From Strobilurus pachycystidiatus (taxonomy: Eukaryota; Basidiomycota; Agaricomycetes; Agaricales; Physalacriaceae): 64,000 bases of DNA. The stretch lies in NCBI GenBank assembly GCA_019915135.1, contig JAHLMK010000021.1, positions 434,001 through 498,000 of the forward strand, read 5' to 3'. Positions within the stretch are counted from its first letter, which is position 1. Every line of letters starts with the position of its first letter. The position numbers and the translations under genes are program-made. Shown piece by piece: positions 23,392 through 34,099 of this stretch. A model generated the notes under the pieces. The model was not told the DNA's origin. It saw nothing but the letters and a program-made list of their open reading frames with translations, and ran no database searches.

Positions 23392-25648
23392 GCATCGAGT
23401 TTCTTCTTAACGACACCAATTATGATCTACACTCTCCCATCGCTGTATATCTCGGACTGTAATCTTTCTGTGTTGTAATATAATACCTGCACGCCTACGC
23501 ATATATAAATCCGTCGAACTCCTCTGGATACTCACTATCGTGATCTTTCGAAACTTGGATTTGGATTAGCACCGATCTGTAAGTTTGACCTATGGTAATG
23601 GCGCGATGCTTACCGTTCAGCGCCATGGGGAACTTGATTCTGGGGGTACAATTCGAGTACACATAACCGATCCTTGTAGTTGACGTTCTTTTTGCGTAGG
23701 GAAGAGGGGAAGGGGGTATTCTGAGTAGTAAAAACTGTGTCAAAGTGCATAAGGATCGAGTTTGACCCTGTCCCGCGGCCGATGAGAGGATTTGCGCTGT
23801 AGTGATATGATGCTACTACTAGTGTCCGTCAAGTGTCCGTCAACCTCTGTTGAATGATCTCACCGGGATAGTGTCGAGAGTGGCGAACAAAATGGGGTCG
23901 ACGAGAAGTGACGGTTAGAGAGAAGAAGATGGGCCTAGCGTCAGCGCATGACAGAAAAGGCGAATGGAGCCTTGGTGAATTATTTAATCTGAGTAGTTGG
24001 AAGCAATGGCAGGGAGGGAGGATCACCGAGCTTCACCGCCGATAAGACGTGGGCCCTAGATTTGTACTGGACAGGTGCCGCACCTGTGCCGCACACACGA
24101 TTAGGTTGTGCGGTATACCATTTTTGGGAGGATAGTACCAATACTCACTCGCCATTCATCCTGTACACAACGGTGTCAGCAAGGCTGCTTTCGACCCAAA
24201 CGCCGCTTTCCCAGTTCGTTGTCTTTCACGCCCAACAAGAATGGATATAGGACACAGTAGGGGTGACAGGAAATCAGAGCCAGATGCGAGACTCAGGAGG
24301 ACTGCTAGTCCTATCTTAGCGGGTTGTGAGAAATGATTTGGTGAATAAACAGGACTCCGGGCACGTACGAGACTAGTACATACGATGTTGCAGATGAAAA
24401 CCGAGGAACAAGACCCGAGACGTCTTGAGAAGATCCCCGCCAAGTCGACAGAGCGGACGTATTTCCTGCAAGATGATTCTATGCTGGGAGAAACCAACTG
24501 CACAAGTTTACACCGCCAAGCAAAGACAGTGCAAAAACCAAGAGAAGACTAGGGGAACTGGGTACGCGCGGGCATTACAGAAATTCTTAGAGTGATGAGG
24601 ACATCCACATCAGGCAGGTGTCAGGAGTGATTTCCGCATTTATTAGAGTTGCGCGCTTCTGTGCCCGCTGAAAATCCCAGGAGTAACATATCCCCATAGA
24701 GGAAGCAACGCTGACGGCCTATATGTAGGCGCCAAGTCAGAAGTAATCTCCCCCAAGAGCTATCGTCGACGCAAGAGAGGAGATGAGAACGTGTACTTGG
24801 CGCTCATGTACTATTTGGAGCTTCGAGTTCATACGAAGATCCATATAGTACGTGGTATTCAAGTAGACGTGGAGAGGCGGCGAGGTACCTGCAGGCTACT
24901 CTAGTAGACGGAGAGGGTAGGTAAGTAAAGGACTCCCCACTGAGTGTCTCTAGGCTCACAAGTTTTCGGAAGCGAAGCCATTAAACGACGACAGGTACGT
25001 CTTCCATTGGAAGGTCGACTCACGGAACGGCTTCCAGCACGCTGCGCGTAACGCAAGGACTTCCGAAGAGGACCGGGATATAGGGTTCCTAAAAGGCGAA
25101 AAATGTCATATGTACTGATTACTCGAGACTTAGCTTCTTAGCTTGGCAGCAATCGAACGGGTACCCATACTATACGCGCCGATGGCTGTTGTGGCGAGAG
25201 TCGGGAGTCGGGACGAAGTACCGCCGGGTGTTGCCGACTCGACTTGCTCTTCCTTTTCGGCCGTCTCACTGCAGCGCTTAGTGTGTAGATGGGGCGCGCT
25301 TGGTCAGTGCAGCATTATGACATTGTATTTCGCTCAATGTCATTACCCCAAGCTGAGTTGCCGATTCCTATCAAAACGGATTTTTCACTTTTGACGACGG
25401 AAGTGAAGCCGGCGACGCATTGATGATCATGATCATGAGGAACACGGAACGATCAACGTCGCGTCCTGCAGACCCTTTCTCGCGCCACTTCTGCTGACGA
25501 CCATCGAGACAGGCCATCATGCATCAGTCGAGACGGGATCAGGTCGGTCTTGTCGGTTACACTGCCGCCCAATGCACTGGTCTTTTCCGATCGTCCCCCT
25601 TTTCGGCCCACGCAATGCCAAACACCCTTCACTTGCTTCCCCCCCACC
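23392..25648. other. 2.2-kb region without a supported gene
   Basis: Short frames on both strands (23495-23743 minus, 24156-24503 minus and others) have no domain support. There are small local duplications such as tagtgtccgtcaagtgtccgtcaa near 23820. The right part must include the promoter of the gene at 25649. Confidence 0.4.
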
Positions 25649-26410
25649 ATGCTCTGCTCCAATCGCTATCCTCTGCCCGTAAGCACTCGCCGTCAACGTT
25701 TCCGCCATCAGATAGATCTAACGTTAACACCCCAGGGTTCGCCATCCACATGTCTAATTGACACATTGCTGGTCCCACTGCCCTCGTTTCTATTCCTTGT
25801 GGCGTTCACTTCTGTTTTATACTATCAGCATGGGCGAGAGTTATCGCGCACACGGCCGCGGAGATGGATACACATCGCCTATGCCGTATTGGTGGCGTGC
25901 TCTTGGGCGATGACGATTCTGGAACTCGTTCGCTTGGGCCTGGAGGATCTGGGCATCGGCTTATTGCCAGTGACGACTGTTGGCTTGTTATACGTGTTTG
26001 TTGTGCTGTTGAAGGAGCGGTGTGGCACGACGCGACTTGTGTCCATGGTGTGTCTCTTGTTATTTTTGGAATGTAGCTTGACCTTGAAGCAACAGGTGCT
26101 GACATCTTATTGGTTTCTCTTGTCGATCATGGAGATCATCAAAACCGTCCGCCTTCACCTACTTCAGGAGCTAGATCCGACGACCATGAAGGACTCTAAG
26201 TATCCTAGCTCAGACCAATTCCTAGACAACGTAGTCATGGTGCGGGGAACTTGTCCATGTCAGAATAGAGCTGATTTACTGTCCTAGATGGCGCTATATA
26301 TCATCTTTTGCGGGTACGAAAGTGTACTGCTCGTCAAAGCTCGCCATCGAACATCACGCGATATCGATGTAGAAGCTTTGAAGCTGCAACCCGCAGTTTC
26401 TCTTAGTTGA
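25649..26410 (+). CDS. Small multi-pass membrane protein, unknown function
   Basis: Exons 25649-25678, 25736-26047, 26096-26239 and 26288-26410 join in frame to 202 residues. The protein starts MLCSNRYPLPG and has five likely hydrophobic helices (around LIDTLLVPLPSFLFLVAF, IAYAVLVACSWAMTILEL, LLPVTTVGLLYVFVVLL, TSYWFLLSIMEII and MALYIIFCGYESVLLV). Hydrophilic loops contain RELSRTRPRR and LQELDPTTMKDS. I do not recognise the family with certainty. The pattern is reminiscent of the N-terminal TMD0 helices of fungal ABCC transporters, but no ATPase follows, so it may be a standalone membrane protein. It lies just upstream of the GH43-like gene in the same orientation, without evidence of co-regulation. 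Confidence 0.6.
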
Positions 26411-26600
26411 TTACTGCGGTCTTGGAATAATATCTACTGTGTGGATTTCTCTCATATGGTCCGTGGATATGCCGGATCGTGAACGCGTTGGTGCTCTCTT
26501 CTCTTGTGATCCTACTTGTGACGTTGCACCACAAGGCTGGTTCAGATCCTTCTTAAATACCATGTGAAGGGCTCATTGCACTCCATTCGACCAGACAACG

Positions 26601-27831
26601 ATGCTTCACGTTGTCCTGCTCTCTTTTCTTCTGTACGCCTTCGTCGCGGCATCACCAGTCGAGCTTATCGGTACTGAGCTATCACCGGAGCTGTTCAAAC
26701 GGGCAGTCAGCTCGCAATACGTCTTCACGGCTTTCACTGCGGCGTCGCAATCCAATCTCTATGTTTACACCTCAGACGATGGCACGAATTTCTCTTTGTT
26801 GAAAGGCCCTGCCTACACGCCTCCCACTGGTTTGATAAGGGATCCTAGTGTCATACTGCACACTGAGTGAGTGCTTCTGCGCTGCCTGCTCATTTCCCCT
26901 TCTGATTACCCGAACAGCGGAAACTACTACATCACTTGTAGGTTTGGACGTTGCTATCATTAGGATTGTATCTTATGCAACTGTCCCTCGCTTCCAGATA
27001 CAACAGACTGGACGGGAACCAACTTCGCCATCGCGGTAAGTATTTAGGTATCTTCGGCTTGGCATCGTAACTCATGGATTTCCGCCGCGATAGAGCAGTT
27101 CTGATCTTCTGACATGGTCGCTCGTGGCCACTATTCCAACGAACTCGTCTCTGATAACTCCCGTCAACACGTGGGCGCCTGTGAGGCATGCCATCTCAGG
27201 ATATCGACAATGAACTCATGAGACTACACAGGAATTCTTCAAGGACACACGCACCGGTCAACTCAACATCGTCGTCTCTCTTTCGACAGGCTCCTACGGA
27301 CCGTTCTTACCCTACGTCTTCACTGCCACTGATAGCACTCTGAAGACATGGAGTGGCCCAGTCGTTATGTCGGGTATTTCTAACTCGGGCCTTGGCTACA
27401 TTGACACGTTCCCAGTCCTTCTCGGGTAAGTCATCCTCAACTTTCGTCGACACTGTATAAATGCGACATTCACAGATCCACATACCATATCTTCTCCAAA
27501 GCCGAGACGAGTGGCCAGAAGCATGTCGAGCACGCCACCGCGTCAGCGCTCACCGGCCCGTACACTTTCGTTCAGACAGGCGATTTCGCGGGATGGGGAA
27601 CAGCAGAAGGTCCATGTGTGACGCATCTAGCGAATGGAACGTATCGCTTGTGAGTACAGATTCTCGGATGCTGTGATGTACACGCTGACAATTGGAAGGT
27701 ACATGGACGGCTATGATTCGGGCAAATACATGTACGCGGATTCCGCCGATCTGTATACCTGGTCAGCGTACACCTTGCTGCCGAATTTGAGTGGAACCGT
27801 TCGTCATGGGACGATTCTACGTCAATTCTGA
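26601..27831 (+). CDS. Secreted GH43-like five-bladed beta-propeller glycosidase
   Basis: Eight short exons join to a protein of roughly 310 residues. The start at 26601 gives a signal peptide (MLHVVLLSFLLYAFVAASP). The propeller body shows the family pattern. It has RDPSVI with the likely catalytic-base Asp in blade one, TDWTGTNFAIASS SDLLTW repeats, WAPEFFKD, GYIDTFPV with a candidate pKa-modulating Asp, and TAEGPCVT with the likely general-acid Glu. Further blade repeats include YADSADLYTWSAY, and the protein ends GTVRHGTILRQF. Fungal members act on arabinan, arabinoxylan or related hemicellulose outside the cell; the substrate here is not determinable. A degraded second copy of its last exon and 3' flank lies at about 30300-30415. 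All key motifs are present, so I regard the gene as functional. Confidence 0.82.
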
Positions 27832-27904
27832 ATAGGTGTAATGCGAAGACATTGTGGTTGTGTTTGTAGATAACCGTTAACAAGAAGGATTTCCACCCGG
27901 CGTC

Positions 27905-28350
27905 GAACCGGTCATTCTTGTTCCTTGACGCTATGAGCAGCCTTTGGTCTCCGCCGGAACCATTGAATGAGGGGCAGTGTTATGATAGATACACAGACCC
28001 AAGCGATGAGGATGCCAAAATGGTACCAACGCAACTGTGATGCGATCAACTCTCCTCCAGCGCTGGACAGCATCAGCGGACAACAAACGTTCGTTCTTGG
28101 TGCCGAATAGGACAGTCCTTACAGCGTCTGAAATGTGGAAAAAGGGCGAGCCGTGTCCGTATCGTTAGATCCCAGGTAGAGCCTCGAGAGGTATATAAGG
28201 CATTGAATAGAAGAGTGATCAGACAGGATGACCACGAATATGAAAATGAGCAATAACACGATGTGGGACCCTGTGGTCACTCTTTCTTCAACTTGAAGCT
28301 TCAAGGCCAGAGCCAAGCGACCGGGGGTTTCCGATCATCTGGAGCATGCC
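27905..28350 (-). pseudogene. Decayed 3'-end copy of the SNG1-like gene (copy A)
   Basis: The sequence matches two parts of the intact SNG1-like gene. 27905-28190 corresponds to about 30641-30905 (last exons), and 28195-28345 corresponds to about 31229-31365 (the exon with GLEERLTTGS). The intervening roughly 320 bp are missing. Indels and stops break the reading frame; the minus-strand remnant still reads LKLQVEERVTTGSHIVLLLIFIFVV. It lies tail-to-tail directly after the GH43-like gene. Confidence 0.8.
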
Positions 28351-28365
28351 TGTTTTCGATCCACC

Positions 28366-30090
28366 ATGTCATCGAACGACGACTACGCCACGGACGCTCC
28401 TACGCCAGACAAGGATCACTTGCTGTCCTGCCTCACCAAGAATGGTACATCAGACATGGATATGCAGAAGCTGAAGCTGGGTGTTGAAGAGTTCGATCTT
28501 TGGGCGCAATGCTGGCGAAAGCAGGACCCACATAACCTTTACGAGGAGGTGGCGGATGGTTTGCATATCCTCAAAATCCTCCCTTTCCCTGCGGTCACTC
28601 TCGGCGCCCGTGCCATAGTCATTGTTCACGAGTACCTCGAGCTCCTCTTCGACGTGCTTAGCTGGTTCAACGCGACGTCGCCCCCCAAGCTGACCCACCC
28701 GCTCGCGTGGCTTGGCTTCCTTCTCGGATCGCTGGAATGAACAGGACGACGGAGTGGGTCGCTCGCGGACGCTTGCCGAAATTCGAGCAATCCCTTCCTC
28801 CATGGTGGAAAACGGCGCAAAAGCTTTCCAGGTGACTGGGATGCCCGGCATAGGTCAGTCATTGCATCCGACGTGTTGTGCTGATTGCTCATGCCCTCCA
28901 GGAAAAACAGTGGCACTCACCTTCATCCTTGTGGAACTTCTACTGCGAGGGGAACCGGTCTTGTTCCAAACTCTTCCCACGGAAGTCACCTACTTCTGCC
29001 GAGAGGGAGTGTTCCAATTGACATTGACTGCCCGAGTCGAGCACATCCTGCAACGAGACACGACGCCCTCGCATTGGTACTTACAGGACTCAAATTCATC
29101 CGTCATCAGCCCCGAAGAGTTCATTGTCTCATCCCCTGTACGCCTCGTACAAGCTGCATCTCCCCGCACGAACCGCCTACATTGGGCAGAGAAGATCGCG
29201 ATGGCCACCGTTCTCTGGATCATGCGGCCCATGTCCGTTATCGAGATCAAGCAAATGTAAACTCTTCTTGAAACACATTTCGAATATTATTGACTTCTTG
29301 CACAGTGTGAAAATTCAGAAATTCCCAAACCAATTCATCCCCGATGCCATTGAGGAGCAGTATGAGAAGTGGGGCCCTTCAACCCGGAAATTGCTGAAAC
29401 TTATCCGGACCAGTGCAGAGGCTTCAGAGCGTCACGGGGACGACATGCGCGCATGCCTGAGTGACCACGCAGTCTTACGGCGGGCCTTGAGGAACCCCAT
29501 AGTCATTTTCAGCGGCAAATTCCCTCACGAATTCTTCCTCACCACAGCGGGCCCACATCGCTCCGACGTGCGCGGAGGTATTGCCACACCCCATCTCATC
29601 CAGGTCGGACAAGAGGAGCTTGGCAATCATTGGGTTGATATATAACAACGCCTGTTCCGAGTCTTGGTGTGACTAGCCTCGCAAGATTGGAACAGACGAC
29701 GTACAACCCAAAGACCCATCTTCCGGGCGGTTGGCAAAATAGCTCGTGCCGAAGAGTCCGAACCAGGCAACGTTTGATTCCTTGTTACTTGATGCTGTCG
29801 AGAATGGCGGAGAACATGTCCTGGTGATTTAGATCACAACCGCAATAAAACCATCACGTCAAAGCCACAGGACTGCAGTACGCGATGGACAAGTTTCCCT
29901 CGGCAAAGTTTCGTTTTCTGGCAATTACTTCACAGAAGGTCATAGAGCTTCCCACACTCGCGCTTAAGTCTAGGTTGGAGGGTGTCTGCCAAGTCTACGT
30001 GGGAGACCGTCTCATCCGTCAACTATCGGAGGTAAGATATCACTCAATGGTCGCTATTGTCTTGACGAGTCCGGCAGGACAGCATACATG
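28366..30090 (+). pseudogene. Decayed Crinkler/RHS-type P-loop NTPase gene
   Basis: The core is a Walker A loop, VTGMPGIGKT, split by an intron at about 28855-28901 exactly as GMPGI|GKT. It is followed by VALTFILVELLLRGEPVLF, then VRLVQAASPRTNRLHW and KWGPSTRKLLKLIRTS, and a C-terminal block RFLAITSQKVIELPTLALKS. This order resembles the large P-loop NTPase family of fungal Crinkler/retrotransposon-hot-spot-like proteins, thought to act in the nucleus or as effectors. The N-terminal open frame (28366-28740) ends in a stop and a frame change is needed before the Walker A exon. Further on there is an in-frame TAG at 29830 within HVLVI*ITTAIK and a frameshift right after it. I therefore call it a pseudogene, although unusual introns could rescue parts. 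It lies between two duplicated fragments of its neighbours. Confidence 0.6.
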
Positions 30091-30296
30091 CCGCCAGCCA
30101 GGCAATCGCACTTCCGTTGTAAGACTTGTCGCCGTCGTCTCCGGCTTCTCTCCATCTGTTCTAGTATTTGAATGTTTCCCTCTGTCTTATTATCTTCATC
30201 ATATATGTGGTGTGGCTCAGACGCCTTGTGGCGGCCTAGCAGAACACTCAAGATACACGCAGCGCATGACACTAGCGAGGAATTCCAACGAAGTCG

Positions 30297-30415
30297 TCTT
30301 GGTCAGCGTACACCTTGCTGCCAAATTTGAGTAGAATCGTTCGCCGTGGGACGATTCTGCGTCAGTACTGAGAAGGTGTGATGCGAAGACTTTGTGGTTG
30401 ATGTTTTTGTATGAA
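30297..30415 (+). pseudogene. 3'-terminal fragment of the GH43-like gene
   Basis: About 110 bp starting ggtcagcgtacaccttgctg match 27760-27870 at roughly 85-90% by eye. They include the final codons up to the stop and the start of the 3' flank (gtgatgcgaagac). The rest of the gene is absent, so this is a dead fragment produced by segmental duplication. Confidence 0.85.
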
Positions 30416-30469
30416 CAAATCCAGCGACACTTCATCAGTCCGTGACTTCAAACCATTGACGTAGAACTG

Positions 30470-30605
30470 GTCATTCATGTTCCTTGACGTTATGAACAGC
30501 CTTTTGTCTTCGCCGGAACCATTAAATGAAGGCAATGTTGTGATAGATATACCGACGCAGGCGATGAGGATGCCAAACTGGTACCCAACTGCAACATTAT
30601 ATGAG
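30470..30605 (-). pseudogene. Second decayed last-exon copy of the SNG1-like gene (copy B)
   Basis: On the minus strand this reads VGYQFGILIACVGISITTL, versus IGYHFGILFAWVCISIITL in the intact gene's last exon. It then loses frame at the equivalent of the RRRPK end. It lies immediately downstream of the intact gene's stop at 30642 and next to the GH43 3' fragment, repeating the junction seen at 27831-28000. Confidence 0.8.
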
Positions 30606-30641
30606 ATGTCCATGACTCCGAACCACCCGTCGTAGAACCGG

Positions 30642-32407
30642 TCATTCGTGGTCCTTGACGCTCTGAACAGCCTTTGGTCTTCGCCGGAACCATTGTATGA
30701 GGGGCAATGTTATGATAGATATGCAGACCCAAGCGAAGAGGATGCCAAAATGGTACCCAACTACAAATTTGCTCAGTGCTCCAAAACGCTGGACAGTATA
30801 GCGGACAACCGACTTTCGTTCTTGGTCCCAAAAAGGATAGTCCTTACAGCGTATGAAATGTGGAAGAATGGCGAGCCGTGTCCATATCGGTAGATCCCAG
30901 GTAGAACCTCGAGAGGCATAGAGCATACGGCGACGTTCACTACCGATAAATCAGCACATCTCTTCACAGGAAATTGTCTTTACCGCCACTGACCAATGAT
31001 CCAGGTGATCAGGAAGAAAGGAAGAAATCGGATTGTGAGGAGAGTGAACATCGCCTCTATAGCCAGCCCGATGGCGAGCATACCCACATACGAGAGCATC
31101 CAGAATATCAAGAACCCAGAGTGTCCGAATCTATAAACAGCTCTTGAGAACCTGATACCAAGTTGCGTACTGGTGGCCATGGACGGAGCGCTCACTTTCT
31201 CGTAAAGTCGACTTGAAACGCCAGGTTGAGTAAGGCATAGAAGAGTGACAGGATGAGGTATCCCACGAATATGGAAATGAGCCGTAACACGATCAAGGAT
31301 CCTGTGGTCAGTCTTTCTTCAAGGCCGGAGGCCAAGCGACCACCGTTGCCGATCATCTAGAGCATGACTGCTTCGGTATTGATTCTGAACGGATGCAGGA
31401 GACGAAGGACATACAGTGAAGAAGAAAGTCATAATGGTTAGGAAAATCAAGCCGACAAACGTTAGCGCAGAAGCACTGCGATGTCGTGAGTTGCCTGCCT
31501 GACTTTACAGTCTATAGAGTTTTTTCGTACACTGGGATATCAAATGGAGCCAAATTCATCACAGTGTACCCGAGCGGCGCTGCGAGAATCCGTGGGGCAG
31601 ATTTAGCCAAGCTGGGTAGGACATTGGGATCGAGGAGTTGTACGTAGGATACCGCGAATTGTTGCGATATGGTCGAGAGAGAGGCTAGAGCCGATGGACG
31701 GATGAGCGTACGACTGGATGTCACAATGTAAGCAGGGTAAGAGGAAAAGAGAGAATGGAGAGACAAAGCATTCTCGTTCCGTGCCTCCACGCCATAGAAA
31801 GTTATTGCTTGCGTGCCATCGTACGAAGCGTCTATGGCACTCGTGGCGGAGATGAGTCTTGATGTCGCGTTTCTATGGACTGGAATCAAATGTCTTCAAC
31901 ATGTTGCGCTCTTTTCGTGGATACCGGGGCCGCGGAAGGAGAACCGAGAACGTACCCACAATGGCTGTCCAGACCGCCTGCTCCATCAGTCGGCTTTCTA
32001 CATCCGGCGCGCCATTGTGAAACCGAGATGATGGAACTATGGTCCAAGTGATCGCGGACGGAAACTGTGCAGTTGCGGTCAAACCTGAGGTGACGGCTGC
32101 GCCGATGGATGAACCATCAAAGTCCTATGGGAGGGGCACGCTGCTCAGAACAAAGAACAGTATGAGATAGAGAATGACAAACGATTATCCAGCCCTCAAT
32201 CTTGTGTGCAGGTAGCCTCCATATCGCACCCCAGTATATGGAGAACACGCCGAGGATGACCATGATGATCATCAAACAGCCCCCCACGACAGTCCTCAAG
32301 TACACGCGACGCGCGTTCCGCATAGAGGGATCCTTGTCCATGAGATGTACTCGCCTGGTTGGTTCCGTGACAGTCATCTTCTCGTTCGAGTCGCGATCCG
32401 AGTCCAT
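30642..32407 (-). CDS. SNG1: SNG1/DUF3533 membrane protein
   Basis: About eight exons join without a stop from the ATG at 32407 (MDSDRDSNEKMTV) to the stop at 30642. A hydrophilic N-terminus is followed by one transmembrane helix (GGCLMIIMVILGVFSIYWGAIW). A large lumenal or extracellular domain begins at the family signature IIDFDGSSIGAAVT. A cluster of C-terminal helices follows: SALTFVGLIFLTIMTFFFT, SLIVLRLISIFVGYLILSL, WMLSYVGMLAIGLA and FLPFFLITWII. The last conserved block runs MPLEVLPGIYRYGHGSPF and ends YHFGILFAWVCISI plus a RRRPK tail. This is the DUF3533 architecture of yeast Sng1, linked to nitrosoguanidine resistance and plasma-membrane lipid organisation. The role here is inferred. 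Fragments of its 3' end are scattered at 27905-28350 and 30470-30605. Confidence 0.85.
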
Positions 32408-32918
32408 GGTGGCGTGAAGGGAACGAGGGAGCTACTGTCATAGCCATTTCGCAGAGGGTTTATACATGATTCAGGGCCGTGGGGACGGTGGCGCCGAGAG
32501 TGGCTAGGCGGAAAGTATCGTGCTCCTGTCCACTTATATACTCGGTGCACTCGGGCAAGAGGGCGCAGGGATGTGGAGGAGTGTTCAATTAAGTAGTGAG
32601 TCTAGTTCCGGCGAAATAGCAAGGGACCGGAGGTGGAACAGCTTGATAAAATATAAATGATGCGCTAGTGAGGATATTTCGTCGCCACTGTCAGTGTACA
32701 CATGCAGCAAGTACATAGAGATGTCGCCGCGTGATGGCTCTGGTGAAGGTGATAGCGGAAGCTCGGTCCGATTTCCTGTGGTATACCCCCTAAGTTCCTC
32801 TGGTTGCTTTCGATCCACCATCTGCTGCTGTTACGACTGGCTCGTACATTTCTTCTAACTCGCCTTTGAATTTCTTCTCCTTTTCTTCTGTCTTCTTACA
32901 CTTCAAGCTTCTTTGAGA
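32408..32918. other. Divergent intergenic region
   Basis: About 500 bp lie between the start of the minus-strand SNG1-like gene and the plus-strand gene at 32919, so it probably contains both promoters. It has no further gene. A short minus frame (32585-32821) shows no domain. Confidence 0.45.
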
Positions 32919-33715
32919 ATGTTCACGAATTACAAGCTGTCAGATTGGGTGAGCGTCTTATCTGGCAGGCGTCTCGCAATTATAATATGCTGATCTATTC
33001 CCTTTTGCTGTCAGGTTGTCGCTGCCGGTCAGGTGCACCAATCTACGCGAACGATGTGCACTTTCGACGTCTCCCTCTTCTTCAAAATGTCTCGCGGTGC
33101 GTCTGACATGCTCTCTAACATCTCCCCCTTTAGTAAAGACAACAACGAACGAGGATGCGATGCCCCTAAACCCTCCGGCAACCGAAAAATTCCAGCTGGC
33201 CTGTGTCTCGGACCGGCCTCGACCTCAAGCTTAGCATCGACGAACGACCCCGCTCCAAGTGCAAGGCAGGGCCCTCGCAAACGCCCAACTGGATTGGGAC
33301 GCGGACTTCCTCCTCCAAAACGTGCACGTACTCAAAAACCCACAAACAGGCAAGACCTGGAACCGCAAGCACCCCCGAGCCCCAGCCCTGAGAGCTGTTT
33401 TGGTCTACTCTCTTCGTCGGCATCTGTCTCATCTGGTCTTTCTATAGCTGCTGGGAATACACCGTCTCCAAGTTCTGAGCCGACAAGGGTTTTCTCATCT
33501 AGGACTCCCCATCTTCAAGTCTCAAAGTTTGCGAAACGGACCCTTTGTACAGTGCCCGAAGATGGTATAGTTCAATTCGGTGAGTTTTCTATTCGCTTTC
33601 TCGATTGTATATTGAACAAAATGTAGATGACCATCAGGCTGGTCCTGGTCGAGTTGTGAAGAAGATGGCGAGCAGTCAGATCATCGGGTCGCTCACCCAC
33701 AAGTCACTTTTTTGA
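32919..33715 (+). CDS. Hypothetical protein with Pro/Ser/Arg-rich centre
   Basis: Exons 32919-32948, 33015-33579 and 33627-33715 give exactly 227 residues starting MFTNYKLSDW-VVAAGQVHQ. A long middle section is low-complexity and basic (RQGPRKRPTGLGRGLPPPKR, a possible nuclear signal). A Ser-rich stretch follows, and the C-terminus is GPGRVVKKMASSQIIGSL. An alternative 48-nt intron at about 33096-33134 would throw the rest out of frame, so I kept the continuous exon. No known domain is recognised. The gene-start layout (tiny first exon, phase-0 intron, AAGQ after it) resembles the gene at 21282-22233. Function unknown. Confidence 0.55.
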
Positions 33716-34099
33716 TGGTACGACTCAGTTGCTGCGAGATTCTTCCATGCCGACTGCCTTTTAGACTCTGCTGTCACTGGTTGACGAGTTGTGGCTCCGT
33801 GTTCTGCTGCAATGGACAGTTTGCTTGGTTCGGACATCTGTATCTTGACTGCTTGTACTTCAGTAGCTGCTTATGGCGTGACTATTCCGCTGTAAATTTC
33901 AATGCGCATAATTTGGTGTGAATGCAGCGCAAGCCTAACGCGTAGTACCGCGCCCATGTGATGTTTCCGCGGAACCAAACCCGAGCACGTGATGCCACGA
34001 GGCTAGCGTGCGGCGGGGGAGCGACGGGCGTGCCGTTCGTTCTTCCCTTCCATCACTGTCGCCAGGCGTTAGGCCTCCTCAAGATCCGACTCGCCCCTC

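Noticed and set aside
33096..33134. Additional intron in the gene at 32919-33715
   Set aside because: The splice signals look fair, but removing it shifts the frame to an early stop, whereas reading through keeps 227 codons open.
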